Shown here piece by piece: positions 8,234-16,002 of a stretch of DNA of 46,306 nt. The position numbers and the translations under genes were made by a program. Under the pieces are notes generated by a model. That model searched no databases. It worked only from the letters and a program-made list of their open reading frames with translations, and was not told the DNA's origin. Source of the DNA: Cloacibacillus sp. Its GTDB lineage: Bacteria > Synergistota > Synergistia > Synergistales > Synergistaceae. The stretch lies in the NCBI RefSeq assembly GCF_020860125.1, contig NZ_JAJBUX010000057.1, forward strand, positions 1 to 46,306, in the 5' to 3' direction. Numbering within the stretch: position 1 is the first letter of the stretch; the number at the start of each line of letters is the position of its first letter.

Positions 8234-9625
8234 ATGTCAACGTTCAGAATGTGGGAAGTATTCGCAAAGGCCGATGACGGCCCGTTCTATAAGGACCAGG
8301 GAGAGTGGATGATCAAGAGTTTCATCCCCAACATGAGAAGGGTCGTCAAAGAGCACAACATCAAGTATGACGGAAAGACGATCGTCAACCAGGACGACGA
8401 CCTCGCCGACAGAGTATGGGAGGCCGCGAAGGACTTCTTCGTATCAGTTGGCGTATATAACCAGGATACTCACCGCGTCATGAAGTTTACGGAGCGCGAA
8501 GTCAACGAAGTTCTCTACACAAAGCGCCCCAAGTACATGATCGGCGCCGGCCATGACCAGCGCTGGCTTCAGGTCCGCGCGGTAGAAGACAAGGAGCGCC
8601 GTCCCTTCCACCTCTTCAGCCCCGACGCCAACTTCAGCACCGACATTCACAAGAAGGCCTGCATGGCTTACCTGAAGGAACCCCTTCTTGACGGCCTCTG
8701 CGCTCCTCTGCTTGAGGACTTCATGGGCCGCAAGGCGACCTCCCAGAACCCGACCGAAGTAGCGGCGGCAATGGAGCACGCGATGAACCTCAGAGACGCC
8801 CAGCGCCTCGTCGGCAGACCCGACGTGTGGACGGTCTCCGTCGGCACCGCGGAATCGGCACAGGCTCAGATCGCGGCGGGAAATCCCGTCTGGGGCGTAC
8901 GCCAGTCACATCTCGACGGCCGCATGGTCTCTATCCTCACAGAGATGACGACCAACAACGCGATGCTCAACAAGTCGCTCCACTACCGTTCATACGGCAA
9001 CGTATTCGGTAACCTCTGCGGCGCCATCTTCGGCGGACACGCGGGCGGCACCGAAGGTACGCTCGTCCTCCAGACGGCTTACAATATCGAAGGCGCGTGC
9101 CTCTACGGCTCATGCTGGGCGCTGAACTTCCCCTTCCACCTCAAGTGGCAGTCGACGACCACCAGAGAGCTCCTCTGGCTCCAGAGCGTACTGAGTCAGG
9201 CGATGTCACGCAACTCGAACCTCATCTTCCTCAACAACCTATTTGCGAACGCAGGTCCCGGAACAGATCAGCTCTACTGGGAGTGCGCGAACCACGCTAT
9301 CGCCCTCGAGTCTTCGGGCGGCAACCCATGGGGCGCAGCGACCTGCCGCAACAAGTTTACCGACATGGCGACACCGCTTGAATCACGCTTCTACCATGAG
9401 ACGAACGAGGCCTCCTTCAAGATGCGTCTGAGCAGGGCGAAGGCGGAAGAGATCTGCCAGAAGATCATGGAAAAGTACGAGAAGCTTATCCCCGTCGACA
9501 ACTACGGCAAACATATCCAGGAAGTTTACGATATGGAACGCCTCGCACCGCGTCAGGAATATCTCGACCAGTATGAGCGCATGAGGGACGAACTCAACAA
9601 GCTCGGCGTCGAATACGCCTATTAA
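8234..9625 (+). CDS. MtmB-family methylamine methyltransferase homologue lacking pyrrolysine
   Basis: The 463-aa length matches monomethylamine:corrinoid methyltransferase (about 458 aa). Homology to archaeal MtmB, recalled from memory, is clear along the chain: DTHR (78-81), VGRP (193-196), IFGGHAGGTEGT (with the conserved Glu at 264), HLKW...STTTRE (302-312) and AGPGTD (about 340-345). In archaeal MtmB an in-frame UAG encodes pyrrolysine just after the GRP motif. Here the aligned stretch (residues 197-205) is read with ordinary codons and holds Ser202/Val203; no UAG interrupts the frame and the gene ends in TAA. By analogy with non-pyrrolysine MttB homologues such as the glycine-betaine enzyme MtgB, the substrate is probably not monomethylamine. 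The enzyme should still move a methyl group to the corrinoid protein encoded 32 nt upstream. Family firm; substrate unknown. Confidence 0.88.
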   Translation: MSTFRMWEVFAKADDGPFYKDQGEWMIKSFIPNMRRVVKEHNIKYDGKTIVNQDDDLADRVWEAAKDFFVSVGVYNQDTHRVMKFTEREVNEVLYTKRPKYMIGAGHDQRWLQVRAVEDKERRPFHLFSPDANFSTDIHKKACMAYLKEPLLDGLCAPLLEDFMGRKATSQNPTEVAAAMEHAMNLRDAQRLVGRPDVWTVSVGTAESAQAQIAAGNPVWGVRQSHLDGRMVSILTEMTTNNAMLNKSLHYRSYGNVFGNLCGAIFGGHAGGTEGTLVLQTAYNIEGACLYGSCWALNFPFHLKWQSTTTRELLWLQSVLSQAMSRNSNLIFLNNLFANAGPGTDQLYWECANHAIALESSGGNPWGAATCRNKFTDMATPLESRFYHETNEASFKMRLSRAKAEEICQKIMEKYEKLIPVDNYGKHIQEVYDMERLAPRQEYLDQYERMRDELNKLGVEYAY

Positions 9626-9640
9626 TAATACTGTCCGGCC

Positions 9641-9675
9641 AGATGAAGAGGCGCGCCCAAAGCGCCTCTTCATCT
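9641..9675 (+). promoter_or_regulatory. Intercistronic 14-bp stem-loop
   Basis: Perfect arms lie at 9641-9654 and 9662-9675 (AGATGAAGAGGCGC and its complement) around a 7-nt loop, between the MtmB-like and MtbA-like genes. No T run follows, so it is more likely an RNA-stabilising or partial-termination element that keeps the first two products more abundant than the downstream ones. Confidence 0.6.
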
Positions 9676-9709
9676 ATAAACATTTAAATACTAAGAACGG
9701 GGTGAATAC

Positions 9710-11077
9710 ATGAACGGTAAAGAGAGAGTTTTGAAGGCTCTGCGTTTTGAAGAGGTAGACCGTGTACCGTGGGTTCCCTTCACCGGCGTCCATGTGGCTA
9801 AGCTCGTAGACTCTAACGCCGAAGAGCTTTTAAAGAACGGAGATATTCTTGTAGAGGCCGTCAGCGCGGCCGCCGAACGTTATTATGCGGACGGCGTCTG
9901 CTCGGCCTTCGACCTGCAGGCGGAGGCAGAAGTCCTCGGATGCGCTCTGCACTGGAGCAAGAACAACCCGCCGGCAGTCACCGGCCACGTACTCGCGCAG
10001 GGCAAAACGCTGGAAGATCTGCCTGAATTCACAAAGGACAAGGGCCGTCTGCCGATGTTCTTCGAGGCGACGAAAAAGCTCGTGGAGAAGGTAGGAGACG
10101 AAAAGGCCGTTTTCGCCCTCTGCTGCGGCCCGTTCACGCTCGCGCTGCATCTGCGCGGCTCGGCCTTCATCATGGACATGATGAAAAAGCCGGACGAGGC
10201 CCATAAGGTCCTTGAATACTGCGCCGAGATCACGCGCCGCATGGGCGAGTGGTATATGGAGACCGGCGCGCATGTCGTGGCCGTCGTCGACCCGATGACG
10301 AGCCAGATCGCCCCGAAACACTTCGAGGCTTTCGTCACACCCTACGTGAAACCCGTGATCGACGAGGTGCATGGCAGGGGCGGCATCGTCACGCTCTTCT
10401 GCTGCGGCAACGCGACAAAGAACATCGAACTCATGATGAAGAGCAAGCCCGACGCGATCGCCTTCGACGAACAGGTCGACCTCCAGTTCGTCAAAGACCT
10501 CGCCGATAAATATCACGTCTCCTTCGAAGGTAATATCCCGCTGACGACGACTCTGCTCTTCGGCTCCCCGCGCGAATGCGTAGCGGATATCAAGAAGAGA
10601 ATAGAGATCGGCGGCCGCCGCGGATATATCCTCTCACCTGGCTGCGACCTGCCCTACGACACCCCGTTCTATAACCTCGAGGCCGTCGGCAAGTACGCCG
10701 CGACCGGCGAAGAACCCTCTGAGACCTCCGGATTTATGTCGCTCGAAGAGGCGCTCAACAACGCCGAAGAATCGGGAGACGTCTTCGAAGATGTAAAGAT
10801 AGAGCCCGGCAAGGTATTCATCGAGATAGTCACCCTCGACTCGGAGGGCTGCGCTCCCTGCCAGTATATGTGCGAGGCGGTAAAGAACGTGGCTCCGATC
10901 TACGGCGACAAGCTGACCTGGCGTGAATCGCTGATCAAGAGCGCCGCCGGCATCAAACGCACGATGTCTCTCGGCGTCGCAACGCTGCCTACGCTTCTTA
11001 TCAACAACGAGGTCGTCTTCGACAACATCACGCCGACGACGGACGCGCTCATCAAAGAGATAGATAAGAGACTGTAA
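9710..11077 (+). CDS. MtbA/MtaA-like (UroD-fold) methylcobamide methyltransferase fused to a thioredoxin-like domain
   Basis: Residues 1-340 are a uroporphyrinogen-decarboxylase-fold methyltransferase of the MtaA/MtbA class, which takes the methyl group from the corrinoid protein and gives it to a thiol or other acceptor bound at zinc. The family's zinc motif is HxC...C. Here the first position is Phe230, followed by Cys231-Cys232 and then Cys312 (in GCDLPYDTP), so the usual His is missing and an extra Cys is present. Residues 368-455 form a second domain with a CAPC motif (C381, C384), a further C388 and a cis-Pro loop TLPT (P427), typical of a thioredoxin/glutaredoxin fold. I do not know this fusion from characterised MtbA proteins. 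The ATG at 9710 has a GGGG ribosome site. The methyl acceptor (tetrahydrofolate, coenzyme M or another thiol) cannot be decided from sequence. Confidence 0.85.
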   Translation: MNGKERVLKALRFEEVDRVPWVPFTGVHVAKLVDSNAEELLKNGDILVEAVSAAAERYYADGVCSAFDLQAEAEVLGCALHWSKNNPPAVTGHVLAQGKTLEDLPEFTKDKGRLPMFFEATKKLVEKVGDEKAVFALCCGPFTLALHLRGSAFIMDMMKKPDEAHKVLEYCAEITRRMGEWYMETGAHVVAVVDPMTSQIAPKHFEAFVTPYVKPVIDEVHGRGGIVTLFCCGNATKNIELMMKSKPDAIAFDEQVDLQFVKDLADKYHVSFEGNIPLTTTLLFGSPRECVADIKKRIEIGGRRGYILSPGCDLPYDTPFYNLEAVGKYAATGEEPSETSGFMSLEEALNNAEESGDVFEDVKIEPGKVFIEIVTLDSEGCAPCQYMCEAVKNVAPIYGDKLTWRESLIKSAAGIKRTMSLGVATLPTLLINNEVVFDNITPTTDALIKEIDKRL

Positions 11078-11086
11078 CCCACATGA

Positions 11087-11111
11087 GGCGCCCGGCTTCG
11101 GCACGGGCGCC
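11087..11111 (+). terminator. GC-rich hairpin after the MtbA-like gene (partial terminator?)
   Basis: Arms GGCGCCCG (11087-11094) and CGGGCGCC (11104-11111) are perfectly complementary. No T run follows, so termination would be incomplete; an mRNA-processing or stabilising role is equally possible. Confidence 0.4.
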
Positions 11112-11127
11112 CCTTAAAGGCTGCGGT

Positions 11128-11159
11128 CATCCGGCTTCGGCCATCCGGCTTCGGCCATC
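11128..11159. repeat. Two and a fraction tandem copies of a 14-bp unit
   Basis: CATCCGGCTTCGGC occurs at 11128-11141 and 11142-11155, then CATC begins a third copy. It lies in the gap before the NhaC-type gene and overlaps nothing coding. A related CCGGCTTCGG also occurs in the hairpin just upstream, so the unit may have arisen by local slippage. Confidence 0.7.
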
Positions 11160-11298
11160 AAAAAAAATACCGGCGGAAACAGCAGGTGGTTCTTACGGGG
11201 GTATCCCGCCCGCTGGATGTTTTATTAACTTTTTTAAATATATTGCAGCAAAAGCACCGGAACCAAAAACCAGAAACAGAAGCGGAGGAATAAGAAAT

Positions 11299-12846
11299 AT
11301 GGAAAGCAGCACAAAAAGACCGTCCTTCCCCGTTGCCCTGGGGACCTTCATCTGTATCGCGGGAATCATAAGTTTTGGATTGCTCGGCCTCGGCCTTGAC
11401 GCCCATGTGCCGATCGCGGTGGCCGCGGCGGTGGCGGCCCTCGTCGGCAAATTTATTGTGGGCGTGACCTGGGAAGAGATGGAGATCTCCATCTGCAACG
11501 CCATCTCTTCGTCCATCGGCGCTCTTCTCATCCTCATCGCGATCGGCATGCTCGTCGGCTCATGGGTACAGGCCGGAGTCGTTCCCGGTCTTATCTATTA
11601 TGGATTCGACGTGCTCTCACCCGGCATTTTCCTCTTCGCCACGCTCATTATATGCTCCATCGTATCCGTAGCTATCGGCGCCTCATGGGGAGTCGGCGGC
11701 ACGATCGGCGTCGCCCTCATCGGTATCGCCGCCGGACTTGGTATCCCCGCCCCTCTAGCGGCCGGCGTAATAATCTCCGGCGCCTATTTCGGCGATAAGA
11801 TGTCGCCCCTCTCCGACACGACGAACCTGGCCCCCGCGGTCTCCGGCTCGAACCTCTTCGACCATATCCGCGCAATGATGTGGACGACGATCCCTTCGTA
11901 CCTCATCGTCATTGTGATAACGATCGTCCTCGGGTTCACCTTCTCCGGCGGCGCAAACGGAGCCTTTGACGCGAGCCGCATCGAGGCGTTTCAGAAGATA
12001 CTGTCAGCGGAATTCCAGATCAATCCCATCTTCGTAGCCGTACCTCCCATCGTCGTTCTCGGCCTGGTCATGATGAAATGCCCGGCGCTGCCCGGTATGA
12101 TAGCCGGCGCCGCTACAGCTTCGTGTATCGCCATGTTCCAGGGCAAGAGTCTCGCCGAGGCGCTGGGCGCCATCCATTACGGATATGAGTCAACGATCGC
12201 CACAAAGCTCTCGGAGACAAGCATGGAGGCACTGCCAGCCCTCATGAACGAGCTTGGCATCCACGGAGTCTCCGCGGATATGGCGCACGAGGTCAGCTCA
12301 ATGGTCGTAGAGCTCCTTAACAGAGGCGGCCTTGACAGCATGATGTGGTCCCTCTCCCTGATTATGATCGCCCTGGTCCTCGGCGGCGTAATGGAAAGCT
12401 GCAACTACCTGACCGTTCTGCTCAACCCGCTGCTTTATAAGGTCCGCACCGTCGGAGGCTTCGTAAGCCTCGTCGTCGCCTCCTGCTTTGTAAGCAACGT
12501 CTTCCTCGGCGACCAGTATCTCGCGATCGTCGTTCCCGGCCGTATGTTCAAATCCGCGGTCGCGAGAACCGACCTTTCGCCGCGTATGCTCTCGCGTACG
12601 CTGGAAGACTGCGGCATGCTCACGGCGGTCCTCATCCCCTGGACGGGATGCGGCGCCTTCCAGTCAAGTGCTCTGGGCGTCCCGACTCTGGCATACGCCC
12701 CCTACTGCTTCCTCAACTATATCAACCCGTTCGTGGCGATAGCCCTCTCCTACCTCGGCATAGGCAACTACTGGGGCAAGGATAAGGCCGACAAGGTCGA
12801 AAAGAGGACCGCGCTCGTATTCCCAAGGGAAGAAGCCGAAGCATAA
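11299..12846 (+). CDS. nhaC: NhaC-family Na+/H+ antiporter
   Basis: This 515-aa membrane protein has about a dozen hydrophobic segments. It carries the NhaC signature region GASWGVGGTIG and GAYFGDKMSPLSDTTNLAP, plus FLGDQYLAIVVPGRMF near the end. Members exchange sodium for protons; some relatives exchange organic acids or amines (MleN-like). The start was set at ATG 11299, with GGAGGA at 11284-11289; upstream in-frame sequence crosses the tandem repeats and looks non-coding. Its place between the methyltransferase and aminotransferase genes suggests it either supplies the sodium gradient or exports a product of demethylation. Which one is not visible. Confidence 0.88.
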   Translation: MESSTKRPSFPVALGTFICIAGIISFGLLGLGLDAHVPIAVAAAVAALVGKFIVGVTWEEMEISICNAISSSIGALLILIAIGMLVGSWVQAGVVPGLIYYGFDVLSPGIFLFATLIICSIVSVAIGASWGVGGTIGVALIGIAAGLGIPAPLAAGVIISGAYFGDKMSPLSDTTNLAPAVSGSNLFDHIRAMMWTTIPSYLIVIVITIVLGFTFSGGANGAFDASRIEAFQKILSAEFQINPIFVAVPPIVVLGLVMMKCPALPGMIAGAATASCIAMFQGKSLAEALGAIHYGYESTIATKLSETSMEALPALMNELGIHGVSADMAHEVSSMVVELLNRGGLDSMMWSLSLIMIALVLGGVMESCNYLTVLLNPLLYKVRTVGGFVSLVVASCFVSNVFLGDQYLAIVVPGRMFKSAVARTDLSPRMLSRTLEDCGMLTAVLIPWTGCGAFQSSALGVPTLAYAPYCFLNYINPFVAIALSYLGIGNYWGKDKADKVEKRTALVFPREEAEA

Positions 12847-12924
12847 TATTTTTCGACATCAGGAGGGAAAGGATGGATGGGGCGCGCGCCCTTCCGCCTC
12901 CCTCTGTTATAGCCCGATCATCCC

Positions 12925-12961
12925 GAGGACGAAGCCTTTGCCCATAAAAGCCTTCGTCCTC
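12925..12961 (+). promoter_or_regulatory. Intercistronic stem-loop before the aminotransferase
   Basis: The 10-bp arms GAGGACGAAG (12925-12934) and CTTCGTCCTC (12952-12961) pair perfectly, with no strong T run after (tatttaag). It resembles the stem-loop at 9641 in position and form, and may modulate expression of downstream genes or act as a weak terminator. Confidence 0.5.
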
Positions 12962-13018
12962 TATTTAAGTATTATATTTACGAATTGACGGCTGGCCGTC
13001 AGAAGGAGGTCCCGCCCG

Positions 13019-14365
13019 ATGAAAAATATCCAGAAATCCCTCGCCGTTGTTGCCCGCGACGAAAAGGCGATCTCACCATCGTCACGCTCGCCATATTATC
13101 CGTTCGCCGCCGCCTCCGGCGCCGGAGCCCTGCTGAAAGACGCCGACGGCAACGAATATATCGACTTCTCGGCAGGCGCCGCCTCGCTGAACACCGGCAC
13201 CTGCCATCCGCGTGTCGTCACCGCGATAAAAGAACAGGCGGAAAAGCTGCTCTGCTACACCATCGGCTATATGTATGAAGAATCGTCCGTGGAACTCGCG
13301 GAAAAACTGATCTCCATAACGCCGGGAGATTTTCCGAAAAAGGTCGCCTACGGCCTCTCCGGCTCCGACGCCATAGACGGAGCGATAAAGTTCGCGCGCA
13401 AATACACGGGACGCAGCGAGATCATCACCTTTCAGACGGCCTACCACGGCTGTACCTACGGCGCGCTGTCGGCCTCGGCGATCTGCCTCAACATGCGGCG
13501 CGGCATCGGCCCGATGCTGCCGGGCTTCCACCATTTCCCCTATCCGCAGTGCAGCCGCTGTCCCTGGAAGGAAGAGCCCTCATCCTGCTCGCTCGCCTGC
13601 CTTGAGGAGATAAAAAAGGCCTTCTCTCTCTATCTGCCGCCGGAAGAGGTGGCGGCGGTGATCATCGAGCCGGTTGGAGGGGATATCGGCATCGTAGTCC
13701 CGCCGGCGCGTTATGTGCGGGCGCTTGCGGAGCTCTACCGCGAACATGGGATACTCTTCGTCTCCGACGAGGTCCAGCAGGGCATGGGGCGCACCGGCAA
13801 ATGGTTCGCGATAGAACATTTTGGGATAGAGCCCGATATTATCGCGGTATCCAAGTCGCTCGCTTCGGGAATGCCGCTCAGCGCGCTCGTCATGCGTTCT
13901 GAGATCGCCGATTCGCTCAAAGACCCGGGACATTGTTTCACCCTCGCGGCGAACGCCGTCTGCTGCAGGGCGGCACTGGCGACAATTGAAGTCATAGAGG
14001 ACGAGCGGCTTTTAGAGAGAAGCGCAAAACTCGGGAGAAATATATGTGGGCGCCTAAACTCCATGAAGAGAGAGAACCCGCTGCTGGGCGATACGCGAAG
14101 CCTGGGGCTGACGATTGGACAGGAAATAATAAAAGCGGACGGCGGCCCAGACAGAGACGCCTGCGCGAAAATATGCTACCGCTGCTGGGAAAAAGGGCTC
14201 ATCCTGACATTTCTCAGCGACAACGTTTTGAGAATCCAGCCGCCGCTCGTTATAAGCGACCAAGAAGCGGAAAAAGGGCTTAAAATAATAGAGGAATCCC
14301 TCGAGGATTACAAAAACGGAGCCATCAGCGACGAAGCGCTCCTATTCGCAAAGGGGTGGTCGTAA
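13019..14365 (+). CDS. Class III PLP-dependent aminotransferase (GABA/omega-amino-acid type)
   Basis: The protein has 448 residues with the class III pattern: SGSDAIDGAIKFAR (about residues 114-127), FQTAYHG, the aspartate of VSDEVQQGMGRTG, and the PLP lysine in VSKSLASGMP. Relatives act on 4-aminobutyrate, ornithine, beta-alanine or similar omega-amines using an oxo-acid acceptor. The start ATG 13019 follows AAGGAGG. The stop overlaps the ATG of the corrinoid activator by one base, so the two are translationally coupled. That coupling is the strongest hint that the amino group it removes belongs to the demethylated product. A CSRCPWKEEPSSCSLAC segment (about residues 181-197) carries four cysteines, an unusual cluster that could be a metal site. 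Confidence 0.87.
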   Translation: MKNIQKSLAVVARDEKAISPSSRSPYYPFAAASGAGALLKDADGNEYIDFSAGAASLNTGTCHPRVVTAIKEQAEKLLCYTIGYMYEESSVELAEKLISITPGDFPKKVAYGLSGSDAIDGAIKFARKYTGRSEIITFQTAYHGCTYGALSASAICLNMRRGIGPMLPGFHHFPYPQCSRCPWKEEPSSCSLACLEEIKKAFSLYLPPEEVAAVIIEPVGGDIGIVVPPARYVRALAELYREHGILFVSDEVQQGMGRTGKWFAIEHFGIEPDIIAVSKSLASGMPLSALVMRSEIADSLKDPGHCFTLAANAVCCRAALATIEVIEDERLLERSAKLGRNICGRLNSMKRENPLLGDTRSLGLTIGQEIIKADGGPDRDACAKICYRCWEKGLILTFLSDNVLRIQPPLVISDQEAEKGLKIIEESLEDYKNGAISDEALLFAKGWS

Positions 14366-15981
14366 TGTGTGATAAAGACCGCAAGATCACAATAACCTTT
14401 ATGCCGGACAATATAGAGGCCGAGGCGCGCAGCGGCGAACTCGCGGCGGACGCCGCGGCATCGGCGGGCGTCGGAATCGGCCGGCACTGCGGCGGAGCGG
14501 GAGTCTGCGGCAAATGCCGGGTAATGGCCGGTAAAGACAGCCCCTTCGCCCCGCTGACCAAGACCGAAGAAAACCTTCTGACCCCTGATGATATAAAACA
14601 GGGAGTACGGCTGTCGTGCTGCGCCAAAATTGTAAAGAGCGGCACCATACATGTCGTGGACCGGATAAAGTCCGCTGGGAACAGCATACTGGAGGGTTTT
14701 TCACATGATATATCCGAATGGGCTCCGGACTGTGACGGCTACGGGGTTGCCGTAGACATCGGCACCACCACCGTCGTATGCTACCTTTTGGCACTCGCCG
14801 GACATACGGTCGTCGACAGGGTCTCATTCCTGAATCCACAGGTCGCCTTCGGAGACGACGTCATCTCGAGGATAGCATATTCTTCAAGCCAGCCGGAAGC
14901 GCTGGAACGCATCCAGAGAACACTTACCGACGAAATGGATAAAAACATCGGCACGATGGCCGAAAGAAACGGCATCTCCAAGGAAGAAATAACCGAGATA
15001 ATGATCGCGGCAAATACCGTCATGGAGCACCTGTTCGCCGGCATCTCGCCGAAGAGCATCGGCCACAGCCCCTACATGCCGGAATTCTTCCTGAAGCCTC
15101 CCTTTAAAGCCTCCGCCGTCGGCATAAACATCAACGAAGCTGGCGTCGTGAAGATGATACCAAACGTCGCGGGTTATGTGGGAGCGGACATCGTCGCGGG
15201 CGTCGCCGCCCTTGATATGGACCGGCAGGACAAAATAAGACTGCTTGTCGACATCGGCACCAACAACGAAATAGTGATCGGCGGCAGCGGGGGGATGTTC
15301 TGCTGCGCGACGGCCGCGGGGCCGGCGCTGGAGGGAGCCAGGATACAATACGGTATGCGCGCCAGCGTCGGAGCGATAGAAAAAGTCACCCTCGAAAACG
15401 GCCTCCTTAAATGTCAAACCATCGGCGGCGAAGCGCCTAAGGGGCTATGCGGCTCGGGGCTCATCGACGCCATCGCCCTGCTTCTTGACGAGGGGATCAT
15501 AAATGAAAGCGGGCGCTTCGAATACCCGGAAAAATGCCGTGACGAGCACTTCATGGCGCGGCTGGGACGCAGCGAAAGCGGCATGGTTCGCCTACTCCTG
15601 ACAGACGGAGAGCACCCCGTTTACCTGACGCAGAAAGACATCCGCGAGGTACAGCTCGCCGTAGGCGCGGTGAAGGTCGGCGTCGAGGTGATGCTTGAGC
15701 ACGCGGGGATCACGAAGGATGAGATAGCGGAGGTCTGCCTCGCGGGAGCGTTCGGCAACAACATAGACATTGACAGCGCCGCGCGCGTCGGTTTAATACC
15801 TGATATCGAACGCGCGAGGATACATGGAGTAAAGAACACCTCGGGGCTCGGCGCCTGCCTGGCGCTCGCAGCCGCGGAATTTTACGAGAGAACGAAAGAG
15901 ACCGCGCGGAAGATGTCATACGTCGAATTATCCTCCCTGCCGGATTTCCAGAAACGTTTTGTGAAGGCGATGTCCTTCTGA
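14365..15981 (+). CDS. RamA/RACo-like corrinoid reductive activator (2Fe-2S ferredoxin + ASKHA domain, DUF4445)
   Basis: This 538-aa protein reactivates corrinoid proteins whose cobalt has been oxidised to Co(II), using ATP. An N-terminal [2Fe-2S] ferredoxin domain has C42, C48, C51 and C85 or C86 (HCGGAGVCGKC, then SCC). A linker is followed by the ASKHA-fold part with phosphate motifs DIGTTT (131-136) and DIGTNNE (about 295), and LCGSGLID further on. The layout matches RACo of Carboxydothermus and the activators next to MtgB- and MtvB-type systems; archaeal RamA instead carries C-terminal 4Fe-4S motifs. The ATG overlaps the stop of the aminotransferase (TAATG) and has AGGGG upstream. Confidence 0.92.
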   Translation: MCDKDRKITITFMPDNIEAEARSGELAADAAASAGVGIGRHCGGAGVCGKCRVMAGKDSPFAPLTKTEENLLTPDDIKQGVRLSCCAKIVKSGTIHVVDRIKSAGNSILEGFSHDISEWAPDCDGYGVAVDIGTTTVVCYLLALAGHTVVDRVSFLNPQVAFGDDVISRIAYSSSQPEALERIQRTLTDEMDKNIGTMAERNGISKEEITEIMIAANTVMEHLFAGISPKSIGHSPYMPEFFLKPPFKASAVGININEAGVVKMIPNVAGYVGADIVAGVAALDMDRQDKIRLLVDIGTNNEIVIGGSGGMFCCATAAGPALEGARIQYGMRASVGAIEKVTLENGLLKCQTIGGEAPKGLCGSGLIDAIALLLDEGIINESGRFEYPEKCRDEHFMARLGRSESGMVRLLLTDGEHPVYLTQKDIREVQLAVGAVKVGVEVMLEHAGITKDEIAEVCLAGAFGNNIDIDSAARVGLIPDIERARIHGVKNTSGLGACLALAAAEFYERTKETARKMSYVELSSLPDFQKRFVKAMSF

Positions 15982-16002
15982 TATTAGGCGGACGGTGATG
16001 TG

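Noticed and set aside
8234..9625. Pyrrolysine read-through of a UAG in the MtmB-like gene
   Set aside because: The frame is open to a TAA with no internal UAG, and other genes in the window end in UAG as normal stops. No pyl genes are present.
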